Below are positions 7,751 through 15,450 of a DNA stretch of 64,000 bases, piece after piece (the stretch's first letter is position 1; the number at the start of each line of letters is the position of its first letter). The DNA is from JBCCAG01 sp050331115. GTDB lineage: Bacteria > Cyanobacteriota > Cyanobacteriia > CAKZMO01. The position numbers were made by a program, and so were the translations under genes. The notes below the pieces were generated by a model. It had not been told where the DNA came from. It saw nothing but the letters and a program-made list of their open reading frames with translations, and made no database searches. The stretch lies in NCBI GenBank assembly GCA_050331115.1, contig JBHJHD010000040.1:1-64000 (forward strand), written 5' to 3'.

Positions 7751-10561
7751 TTAGATATCCAGCTTACTTTTGTTATGTTGCTTTAACTTGTCCTGCTTCA
7801 ACAGGGTAAGAATGCCCTGCTCATCCAGGCTATCGACTAGGCTCAGGAGATGCTGGGCAAAAGGGCCATAGATAGCGTCGGTCTGCTCAAGGCGGAGCGC
7901 TTCTTGCGCCACCGCCCTGATGTCGCCGACGCAAGCGGCCTGGTGGAGCAAGGCCAGCTCATCTGCGGGTGGAACGGGATAGCGGGAAGCATAGGACAAC
8001 CGGCTCGGGGTGCGGGGCTGAATGGGGTCAGAGTATTGCCACGTCAGCTCCAGCTTCTGGCGCAGTAGCTCGAGCAGTTCCTCAGAGCGGATAGGCTTAA
8101 GCAAAAAGCCGTCATACTGCCCGGGGTTATCAATAGCTGAAGTGCTCGTCGAAGAGGCAATGATGACAGCGGTGGCCGTCTTAAAAAGGGCAAGCACCTG
8201 CGCCGCCTCATCTACCGACCTAGTCGGATCAAGAATGACGAGATGAGGCGGCGCAGCTCGGTTGATGGCGATCGCCTGCTCAAATTCTGCCGCGGTGAGA
8301 TCGCTCTCTAATACCTCAAAGCCAAGCGGCTGCAGCAAATGCCTCACTACCGAGCGGTTTTCCCAGCGATCATCAATCACTAGAATGCGCCGCCGTTCCC
8401 CGCTATAGCCGATGGGAGAGGGCCGTCGAAGGTCGCTTGAAGCGCGAGCTAGGTTGGGCGTCTCGGGCACCGTGAGGTCAAACCAAAACCGACTACCCTT
8501 AGAGGGCGTACTCACGACCTCGATCTCGCTTCCCATATGCTGAAGAAGCCGTTGGCTAATGGCAAGTCCCAGCCCGGTTCCGTCTTGAGGGCGGGTTGAC
8601 CTGTCAAGTTGTTCGAAAGGCAGAAAAATGCGCTCAAGCTGCTCTGAAGCAATCCCAATACCGGTATCGTCGACCTGAAAACGCAGAATGACGCTCGTCT
8701 CTAAAGGCTCATCCTGCGTCTGAGCGTCGACCGATAGACGGTCTAAAACGCTGACGGTGAAGGTGACGCTACCGCGCTCGGTAAATTTGACCGCGTTATT
8801 TAAAATGTTGATCAAGACCTGGCGCAGACGGACCTCGTCGGCATAAATGCCAGCGGGAAGCTCTGAGTCAGCGCAATAGACAAATTCAATGCTTTGGACT
8901 TTGGCCTTTAAGCGACAGAGCTGGACGATGCTTTCGAGGAAAAGCGGGAAGGGGAAAGCCTGAGGCTGCAGCTCTAGCTTGCGGGCCTCGATCTTCGAGA
9001 TGTCTAGAATGTCGTTGATCAGCATCAGCAAATGCTGCCCGCACTGACGAATAACGTTCAGTCCTTCAGTCTGCCGCAGGGTAGCGGCGCTGTCCCGCCC
9101 TAGGATTTGGGCATAGCCTAGTATGCCGTTGAGGGGTGTGCGTAGCTCGTGACTGACGCGGGCTAAAAAATCGCTTTTAGCTTGGTTGGCACCGTCTGCC
9201 GCCTCTTTTGCCTCGTGGAGCTGCGATGTGCGACGCGCAACGCGCTGCTCTAGCATCTCGTTCGTTTCAGAGAGCTGGCTGAACGACTGCCGCAGCTGCG
9301 CGGCCATCTGATTAAATGAGATGGCCAAAATTCTCAGCTCGCTAATGCCGCGACTTGTGACCGTCTGGTCGAGTTCTCCGGAGGCGATCGCCTGACTGGC
9401 GTAGGTGAGCTTGGCAATGGGGTTGGCAATCCAGCGCGTGCTCAGCAGTCCGATGGCGATCGCACCTGCCAGCGTCGCGAGGCAAAGCAGCACTGTGGTT
9501 CGAGTATTGGCCTGGATTTGGCCTACAAAATCCTGCTCGGGTACCGCAATCACCACGAGCCAATCCAGGCCCAAGGCATCCTGCCAGGGGATTACCTGAA
9601 CCAAGTGACGCTGCCTAGCGCTAGACTCTGGATTTCGGAGCGCTATCCGCAGGGACTGTTCGCCCTCAACGTTGCGAAAATCGCCAAACTGGGTCTGTAG
9701 ATGCTGGGCTGTAAGCTGGGTGAGGCGATCGCGGCTCTCCAAGGCGCTGAGGCGCTCAACGCCGCCGTCTGTAGGCCGAAACATAGGCTCAGCCTCAGAA
9801 TTGGCGATCATCAGCCCGCTGCGCTCAATGACAAAAACTTTTGTAGAGGGGCTGATATCGACGGTCTGTAGAAACTGGCTGATTTGCGAGAGCAGTAGGT
9901 CAGTGTAGAGTACCGCGACTACGTTGTCGGCAGCGTCATAAAGCGGCTGGGTCACCGACACAGCGATAATCTCTGGGAAATTATCCCAGGAGTAGACCTG
10001 GCTCCACACCGGCTTTTGCGCCGCAACGGTGTTCCTATACCAAGCTTCTGTGTGGGGTTTGTAGGGGTCGATGCCGATCACATCGACTCGATTCCCTCGG
10101 TCGTCGGTACTGTAGGTGTAGCCGAGCCAGTTGGTGTCCTCCGAAACCTCATCAGTACTGGCATTCTCAGTGTCGTAGAAATAGCCAGCTCCGGCAAACT
10201 CGCCAGTCGCTAGAGAATAGCCAATATAGCTGACGTCAAAGGTTTGAATCTGCTGCCAGAAATATTGCCCGGTAGCCTCAAAGTCCTGTAGATCGAGCAG
10301 GCCCAGCTCTGCCGCGCTAGCGTTGATGCGGTTAATGTGCTGAGGCGTAGCGAGATAGGTGTCCAAATGTTGCTCGATGGCTTGTCCAGCTTCGCTCATC
10401 AGCTCGTTGGCTAGGCTATCAATAGCGCGCTGGCCGTTCCTGAGCGACAAATAGCCCACTAGCCCCACTGCAGTCAGCGTCTGCAGTAAAAAAGAGACGA
10501 TTAGAAAAAAACGAAGCGGAATTTCCGTAGCGGGCTTACCCAATCGCATTACTTGCTTCAC
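7751..10561 (-). CDS. Membrane sensor histidine kinase: dCACHE-HAMP-HisKA-HATPase-REC
   Basis: 936 aa. A first membrane helix (about 16-38) and a second (about 355-378) bracket a periplasmic double-CACHE sensor domain with the typical WYRNTVAAQKPVWSQVY segment. Then HAMP, coiled coil, HisKA (H-box VSHELRTPLNGILGY), and HATPase (ILNNAVKFT, DDTGIGI, GTGLGLAISQ). A C-terminal receiver-like domain (about 735-850) keeps VIDD, a central Asp in LVILDPTRS, and the lysine of FLLKPI, but lacks the usual MP after the Asp. The last 80 residues are an unassigned helical tail. CACHE domains bind small extracellular ligands such as amino or organic acids; the ligand is unknown here. Confidence 0.93.
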   Translation of the reverse strand: MKQVMRLGKPATEIPLRFFLIVSFLLQTLTAVGLVGYLSLRNGQRAIDSLANELMSEAGQAIEQHLDTYLATPQHINRINASAAELGLLDLQDFEATGQYFWQQIQTFDVSYIGYSLATGEFAGAGYFYDTENASTDEVSEDTNWLGYTYSTDDRGNRVDVIGIDPYKPHTEAWYRNTVAAQKPVWSQVYSWDNFPEIIAVSVTQPLYDAADNVVAVLYTDLLLSQISQFLQTVDISPSTKVFVIERSGLMIANSEAEPMFRPTDGGVERLSALESRDRLTQLTAQHLQTQFGDFRNVEGEQSLRIALRNPESSARQRHLVQVIPWQDALGLDWLVVIAVPEQDFVGQIQANTRTTVLLCLATLAGAIAIGLLSTRWIANPIAKLTYASQAIASGELDQTVTSRGISELRILAISFNQMAAQLRQSFSQLSETNEMLEQRVARRTSQLHEAKEAADGANQAKSDFLARVSHELRTPLNGILGYAQILGRDSAATLRQTEGLNVIRQCGQHLLMLINDILDISKIEARKLELQPQAFPFPLFLESIVQLCRLKAKVQSIEFVYCADSELPAGIYADEVRLRQVLINILNNAVKFTERGSVTFTVSVLDRLSVDAQTQDEPLETSVILRFQVDDTGIGIASEQLERIFLPFEQLDRSTRPQDGTGLGLAISQRLLQHMGSEIEVVSTPSKGSRFWFDLTVPETPNLARASSDLRRPSPIGYSGERRRILVIDDRWENRSVVRHLLQPLGFEVLESDLTAAEFEQAIAINRAAPPHLVILDPTRSVDEAAQVLALFKTATAVIIASSTSTSAIDNPGQYDGFLLKPIRSEELLELLRQKLELTWQYSDPIQPRTPSRLSYASRYPVPPADELALLHQAACVGDIRAVAQEALRLEQTDAIYGPFAQHLLSLVDSLDEQGILTLLKQDKLKQHNKSKLDI

Positions 10562-10867
10562 TGTCCGTGACCCAGCTTTCTACGATGATAGGCCATACCT
10601 CTCGATATCGCCTCGGGTATTCGCCCCTCTAAATTAAAGCTGTGTACCCCAGTAGATGATGGTAGTCTGCATGCCCGATCAAAAAGCGGCTTTTGTCGCT
10701 CAGACGGCGATCGCGGCTGCTCTAATCTCCAAACTTGAGTCAAAAACAGAGGATTTTGCAGCAATCTTCACAAAAGTCGCGATTTATCGCTTAAGCTAGC
10801 CGTAGAATTGCGGTGTTTCGATTTTTTGTAAGCTGAGTCAACCTGCAAACTCTTTTCAAGGATTGCT
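10562..10867. other. Intergenic region between divergent kinase and cyclase-family genes
   Basis: 306 nt without a convincing gene. It must hold the promoters of both divergent genes. I see an AAGGATTG ribosome binding sequence just before the cyclase ATG and no clear operator, hairpin or repeat. Confidence 0.5.
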
Positions 10868-11668
10868 ATGAAGCTACCCGCGTGGTTTTTCGTTGCCCTC
10901 GCCGCCGCATTTTGGTTTACGATTGCGGCCGTTGCGACGCCATCCCAGGCCCAGCCCTCGCTGCAGCTGTCGTCGCTCAAAGTAGTCGACCTCACCCAGC
11001 CGATGCCGGAAGCAATCCCGCTTTGGCCTGGGGATCCCGACTATGAGATCGAACCCTGGGCGACCTATGACGAAGACGGCTACTTTATCAATCGCATTTC
11101 TATTGGAGAGCATAGCGCCACCCACTGGGGCACGCCCAACACCTTCATCGAAGGGGCGACTAGCGCTGACCAAGTGCCGGTTGAAAAGCTGGTGGTTCCC
11201 GCCGTTGTGATAGACGTTCGAGAGCAGGTACAGCAGAGCGAAGACTACCGCCTGACCCTTGACGATCTCCAGGCTTGGGAACAAGAGCATGGTCAGATCC
11301 CCGTCGGCAGCGTTGCAATCCTGTTCACCGGCTGGCAAGATCGGTGGGCTAACCCTGCCACATTCATTAACCAAGATGCTGAAGGGGTTTTACACTGGCC
11401 CGGCTTTGGCACAGATACGGCGGAGTTTTTGATTGAGCAGCGCCAGATCGTAGGCCTGGGAACAGACACCCACGGGGCTGACCCCGGTAACGATGAAAAC
11501 TTCGGCGCGAGCTTTGCCATGTACGCTGCGGACGGCATCATTTTGGAGTGCCTTGGTGGATTAGATCAGCTGCCGCCCGTGGGCGCAACGCTGGTCATTG
11601 GGGGCTGGCCTATTGCGGGCGGTTCGGGAAGCCCAGCGCGGGTAATTGGGCTGATTGCTCAGCAGTAG
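10868..11668 (+). CDS. Secreted cyclase/formamidase-family protein with altered metal-site motif
   Basis: 266 aa with an N-terminal signal sequence (hydrophobic to about residue 23, ATPSQAQ cleavage region), so probably periplasmic. The rest resembles the cyclase family (PF04199; kynurenine formamidase, isatin hydrolase): VDLTQPMPEAIPLWPGDP near the start and GTDTHGADPG later. The family metal motif HxGTHxDxPxHF appears here as H82-S-A-T-H86-W-G88-T-P-N-T92-F, so the usual Asp and final His are Gly and Thr. Either it belongs to a subgroup with another metal site or it is not a classical hydrolase. AAGGATTGCT precedes the ATG. Confidence 0.8.
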   Translation: MKLPAWFFVALAAAFWFTIAAVATPSQAQPSLQLSSLKVVDLTQPMPEAIPLWPGDPDYEIEPWATYDEDGYFINRISIGEHSATHWGTPNTFIEGATSADQVPVEKLVVPAVVIDVREQVQQSEDYRLTLDDLQAWEQEHGQIPVGSVAILFTGWQDRWANPATFINQDAEGVLHWPGFGTDTAEFLIEQRQIVGLGTDTHGADPGNDENFGASFAMYAADGIILECLGGLDQLPPVGATLVIGGWPIAGGSGSPARVIGLIAQQ

Positions 11669-11686
11669 CTGAGCGCTGAGAAACGA

Positions 11687-11995
11687 TCACAGTGGTGAAA
11701 TTGAACCTGTATCAGTTCGGTCCTTTGGCTGGCTCAAACATGTCTTAAAACCCGTGGGTGAAATCAAAGCTGCTGCTTCATCGCCGTCGACGCCAAAAAT
11801 ATAGGCCTGCCCCGTGCCGGTGCGATCGCCCACCGTTTGGCTCACGTCGCTAGCGCTAGCAACCTCAGTGCTGCCGTCTAATTCTGTAGTCAGCACCGCG
11901 CTGGTATGCACTGCCTTGGCGCTTTGGGGAAGCGCTCCCAACCCTGAAATTAGGGCGCTAATGCCCCATTTGAGACCGTCAAACTGAATCTCCAT
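11687..11995 (-). CDS. Hypothetical protein
   Basis: 102 aa if read from the ATG at 11995, which has AGAAGAG about 8 nt upstream; a TTG immediately before it is less likely. The sequence MEIQFDGLKWGISALISG has an amphipathic or weakly hydrophobic start and the rest is Thr/Ser/Ala-rich with TGTGQAYIFGVDGDEAA. No family recognised, no membrane segment certain. Convergent with the cyclase gene (18 nt apart). It could be a small exported or vestigial protein; coding status is uncertain. Confidence 0.4.
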   Translation of the reverse strand: MEIQFDGLKWGISALISGLGALPQSAKAVHTSAVLTTELDGSTEVASASDVSQTVGDRTGTGQAYIFGVDGDEAAALISPTGFKTCLSQPKDRTDTGSISPL

Positions 11996-12392
11996 CAAAA
12001 TTCTCTTCTGAGCTAGTTTACCTAAAGTACACTTGAGCTCATGATTTAGATTCGAAGGCTAGCTTGGGGTCCATCACATGCTGGGTTCATAGCTGCTGAC
12101 AAATTTGAGTGAATCCAAACTGCTGCTAGTAGCGTACTACTAATGACGGTGAACTTGGTGAACTTATAGAGCAAGCTTATTCAAACAGCTTTTGGTTTAT
12201 GAATTTGGCAATTATGACTTGGGTAATTATGACTTGGGTAAAGGAGGATCTCGCGTAGGGTAAAGAGCGTCGCGACCCGTTCCACCAAAAGCCGTCTGTC
12301 TTATCTCTGACAAGCTATAGGCGTTTAGGGGATTTATGAAATTTGCTGACCGAACGGTAAGATAGGCATGGCGTTGGCGTATCCGGTCGTCT
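11996..12392. other. Upstream region of the ECF sigma operon, with a 15-bp tandem repeat
   Basis: 397 nt without a gene. Contains AATTATGACTTGGGT twice head to tail at 12210-12224 and 12225-12239, followed by TAAAGGAGG-like sequence. The repeat lies about 150 nt before the sigma-factor ATG and could be a regulator site or a chance duplication. Confidence 0.5.
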
Positions 12393-12986
12393 ATGGATTT
12401 TGACAAATCTCATCACAGCGATCGCGCTCCGACAGATGCGCGTCTATGGCGGGCCATTGCGCGGGGAGATACAGATGCCCTAGGAACCCTCTACGATCGC
12501 CACGCCGGTTTGGTTTATGGCATTGCGATCAAAATTTTGGGCAACGCCCAAGAAGCCGAAGATCTGGCCCAAGACATTTTTCTCAAGCTAGCGGATAAGT
12601 CGTCCTACGACCCTAAGCGCGGCTCTATAAGAACGTTTTTAGTCATTCTGACCCGCTCCCGCGCCCTCGATCGAGTGCGATCGCGGCAGCGGCGACAGCG
12701 GTCTGGGCTGCTCAGCACCCATCCCGAAGCCCTTTCACCCGGAGAGCCAGCGTCAGCAGAGCTAGCTCCGATGGAAGCCGCCTTTCAGCGGGAGCAGAGT
12801 CGCGAGGTTCAGAGCGCCTTAGCTACTCTCTCTGACAGCCAGCGCCAGGTTTTAGAGATGACCTACTACGGCGGACTCACGCAGGCCGCTATTGCTGAGC
12901 AGCTCAATATCCCGTTGGGAACCGTTAAGTCTAGGGTACGGCGCGGATTGCTCAACCTACGTAATGCAATTCAGGAGCAGTCTTGA
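12393..12986 (+). CDS. ECF-type RNA polymerase sigma factor
   Basis: 197 aa with only regions 2 and 4. Region 2 (about 22-95) has LYDRHAGLVYGIAIKILGN and AEDLAQDIFLKL; region 4 (about 130-190) has the helix-turn-helix TQAAIAEQLNIPLGTVKSR. It directs core RNA polymerase to a small stress regulon. The next gene, 37 nt downstream, encodes its likely membrane-bound anti-sigma factor, so the pair should form an extracytoplasmic signal switch. Such operons are commonly autoregulated; I do not see a clear -35/-10 pair. No good Shine-Dalgarno before the ATG. Confidence 0.93.
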   Translation: MDFDKSHHSDRAPTDARLWRAIARGDTDALGTLYDRHAGLVYGIAIKILGNAQEAEDLAQDIFLKLADKSSYDPKRGSIRTFLVILTRSRALDRVRSRQRRQRSGLLSTHPEALSPGEPASAELAPMEAAFQREQSREVQSALATLSDSQRQVLEMTYYGGLTQAAIAEQLNIPLGTVKSRVRRGLLNLRNAIQEQS

Positions 12987-13023
12987 TGTCCATAAAACTA
13001 GTTGTACAGGGGGCGATAACAGC

Positions 13024-13836
13024 GTGACTGGGTCGATGTCTACAGAGGAGCAGCAGATCTTAATTGCGGGCTACGTCCTGGGCGATTTGAGCCCGGATGA
13101 GGCCGCTGTTGTAGCACAGATGATGGCCGCAAATCCAGCGGTCGTTCAAGACATCGAGCAGATGCAGCAGGCCCTTGATCTGTCCTACCCTCTCACTGAG
13201 GTCCAGCCGCCGAGTCGGCTGCGCGCCGCGATTCTCAATGCCCATCAAACTGGCAAGCCGCCTGTGAGCGCCAGCTCGACCCCGAGCCTAAGACCCGTGC
13301 TAGACGTGGGTCGCCCGTCGCGATCCACCCCGGCAAGGGTCGGGGCGCCCCGACCTTCGTCTCGTCGGCGTGGACTCAAAGGTTTGGGCAGCATTGCGGC
13401 CCTGCTGATTCTCGGATTGGGCATTGGTAACTATACTCTATGGCGATCGCTGCGGACCCTACAGGCCGAAAGACAGGCCACTACTTTTCAAACGGTGTCC
13501 CTCACGTCAGCGGCAGACACTGCTCCGGACGGCGCGGTCACGGTAGAGCTAGATTCCGCCAACCTACAGGCGCTGCTGGAGACAGAGCTTCCCCCTCTAC
13601 CCGAGGGTCAGGTCTATGTGCTGTGGACGGTGCTACAGCCTGAAGCCCCGTTTACAAAAGACGAGAAGGGCGCGATTCTCACCCACGTATTTACGGGCGG
13701 GGACGAGGACCAGTCTATTCCCCTACCGCCGGTGTACCGCGATAGCCGCTGGATTAAGGCGATCGCCGTGACGGTGGAAGACGCTAATGCGCCCCAGCGC
13801 CATAGCGCTAGCCCAATCTTAATTGAAACGCTGTAG
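13024..13836 (+). CDS. Anti-sigma factor, RskA-like, single-pass membrane protein
   Basis: 270 aa from GTG 13024, chosen because CAGGGGGCG lies about 8 nt upstream; the ATG four codons later has no ribosome binding site, and a longer reading would overlap the sigma gene. Cytosolic N-terminal part (STEEQQILIAGYVLGDLSPDEA) resembles the anti-sigma helical domain and lacks a His-CxxC zinc motif. A Pro/Ser/Arg-rich linker precedes one membrane helix (IAALLILGLGIGNYTLW), and the periplasmic C-terminal half matches the anti-sigma-K factor (RskA, PF10099) domain with PEGQVYVLWTVL. It should hold the upstream ECF sigma factor inactive until an envelope signal triggers proteolysis. Confidence 0.88.
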   Translation: MTGSMSTEEQQILIAGYVLGDLSPDEAAVVAQMMAANPAVVQDIEQMQQALDLSYPLTEVQPPSRLRAAILNAHQTGKPPVSASSTPSLRPVLDVGRPSRSTPARVGAPRPSSRRRGLKGLGSIAALLILGLGIGNYTLWRSLRTLQAERQATTFQTVSLTSAADTAPDGAVTVELDSANLQALLETELPPLPEGQVYVLWTVLQPEAPFTKDEKGAILTHVFTGGDEDQSIPLPPVYRDSRWIKAIAVTVEDANAPQRHSASPILIETL

Positions 13837-14140
13837 CGCTCTGTGAGCCCCCATTGGCCTCCTCAACCCCATAAAGGTCAAGGCGTCCGGCAAAAATTAG
13901 ATATTGCGCTAGCCACAAATCTACGCGTCAGAACCCAGGCGATCGCGGCCCGGCTAGAGATTGAGACGCTGCCTCAGGTCTACGTGGCGTGCCTAGGCGA
14001 TCGGGCCCTGAATTGAGGTCAATCGTGCGGCTAAAGGAATCGGTGGTGGAAAGCGCTGAGGGACCCTGCCGCCGGAGGTGGCGCTGCAGGGTGCTGCGCT
14101 GTGGGATATGACAAAGTGCACACATATTTTTTAAGGGGGG
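13837..14140. other. Intergenic region with an open extension of the anti-sigma frame
   Basis: 304 nt. The frame of the anti-sigma gene stays open for 59 codons after its TAG, to a TGA at 14014. The second half reads like protein (QKLDIALATNLRVRTQAIAA then LPQVYVACLGDRALN) and may be a gene remnant, since it does not resemble an anti-sigma C terminus. No start codon with a ribosome site is evident. The remainder to 14140 shows nothing I recognise. Confidence 0.35.
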
Positions 14141-15274
14141 CTATACGAGGGATGAATGGGGTTGTGCGTCGACGGCTTTGGCCTTGCTGACGATGTAGTA
14201 ATTGTTCTGGAAGTCATGGGCTAGCTGCCTAAGCTCCACCTGGGCAAAGCCCGCTGCTCCTAGCATTTCAATCGCCATTTCTTCACCCCACATGGCCCCC
14301 AGCCCCATACCGCCTGCGGCGAGGGAAACGGTCATGCAGTGCATGCAGGAAATGGTGTACAGCAGCGGCGCTACCGGGTGATCCAGGTTGCCGGCCACGT
14401 TGCTGCTGGCTCGAATGTCCTGCATCAGGTAAGTGCCATCGGGCCGCAGGGCGCGGTAGATGTTCTGCAGCACCAGGTCGGGTCGGGCCTGGTCGTGGAT
14501 AGCGTCGAAGGTGGTAATCAGGTCATGCTGCTCGGTGTCCTGAAAGGTCGCAGCGTCCTGCAAGTCGAACTGAACGTTTGTCAATCCCTGATACTGGCTT
14601 TCTTCACGGGCGGTGGCGATCGCCTTTTCAGAAATATCGATGCCGCGAAACTGGCTGTGGGGAAACAGCTTGGCTAGTTTGTTGAGGGCCCAGCCGCTGC
14701 CGCAGCCCACGTCAAGCACCTGGATGCCCCGTTGTAGTGAATCTTCAAGCCCCGGCACCAGCGGCAAAACATATTCGGTGAGGGCAGACACCACGGTCTG
14801 CCCGCTGTCTTCCGCCATCACCGGGTGGAAGCGCTTGAACTGGGCGTAGGGCACCCCGCCGCCGCTATAGAAGCAGTCGATGACGGCGTCTTCCACGGTG
14901 CCTAGCAGGGGAATATATTGTGCAAAGGCGGCAATATTGTCGGGGCTAGCGGCACGGGTCAGCACCGCGGCCCGCGCCGGGGGCAGAACGTAGGTATCTT
15001 GGTCCGGGTCGTAGGTGACAAACCGCCCGGTCACCATGGCCCCCAGCCACTCGCGCACGTAGCGCTCGTTTAGCCCTGCCGCATCCGCAATCTGCTGACT
15101 AGTAGAGGGCGTAAGCTCGGCCATCACGTCGAACAGTTCGGTGCGGTGGCCAATGGACGTCATCAGGGCGATCGCGCCGCTGTTGAGAATGTCTATGAGC
15201 CGCTCGGCGAAGGCCTCGGTTGTCTCCATTGAAGCGATATCAGTGCTTTGAGTTTCAGCATTTTGGGTTGTCAT
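14141..15274 (-). CDS. SAM-dependent methyltransferase with N-terminal winged-helix domain (Rv2258c-like)
   Basis: 377 aa from ATG 15274, which has GGAGG 7 nt upstream; a TTG five codons earlier overlaps that site and is rejected. Residues about 25-110 form a winged-helix dimerisation domain (STSQQIADAAGLNERYVREWLGAM region); residues about 180-300 are a class I methyltransferase with motif I VLDVGCGSGWAL and acidic loop GIDISEKAIA. Substrate unknown; small-molecule O- or C-methylation is the usual role. It is divergent from the SARP regulator, and three 11-bp direct repeats lie 45-77 nt upstream of its start, so SARP control is likely. Confidence 0.88.
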   Translation of the reverse strand: MTTQNAETQSTDIASMETTEAFAERLIDILNSGAIALMTSIGHRTELFDVMAELTPSTSQQIADAAGLNERYVREWLGAMVTGRFVTYDPDQDTYVLPPARAAVLTRAASPDNIAAFAQYIPLLGTVEDAVIDCFYSGGGVPYAQFKRFHPVMAEDSGQTVVSALTEYVLPLVPGLEDSLQRGIQVLDVGCGSGWALNKLAKLFPHSQFRGIDISEKAIATAREESQYQGLTNVQFDLQDAATFQDTEQHDLITTFDAIHDQARPDLVLQNIYRALRPDGTYLMQDIRASSNVAGNLDHPVAPLLYTISCMHCMTVSLAAGGMGLGAMWGEEMAIEMLGAAGFAQVELRQLAHDFQNNYYIVSKAKAVDAQPHSSLV

Positions 15275-15318
15275 GGGTCGTACCTCCAAATAGGGTTGGC
15301 TTTACCCTAATCGGTGGG

Positions 15319-15351
15319 GCGTTGTAAAATCGTTTCAAAACCGTTCCAGAA
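15319..15351. promoter_or_regulatory. Three 11-bp direct repeats, candidate SARP operator
   Basis: Head-to-tail units GCGTTGTAAAA (15319), TCGTTTCAAAA (15330) and CCGTTCCAGAA (15341) share nCGTTnnAnAA. SARP/OmpR-type winged-helix regulators bind direct repeats spaced by one helical turn (11 bp). The array sits between the methyltransferase start (15274) and the SARP start (15451), so it could serve either or both promoters. Repeat structure is directly visible; the binding assignment is inferred. Confidence 0.65.
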
Positions 15352-15450
15352 CCAAGCTGCCCAGTCCAGAAGGATGACCTGGCTCAGCAGTTGCCCTGTT
15401 CACCAGCCGCTGCTCTAATCAAATAACCCGCGTAGGGATAGCGCTCAATC

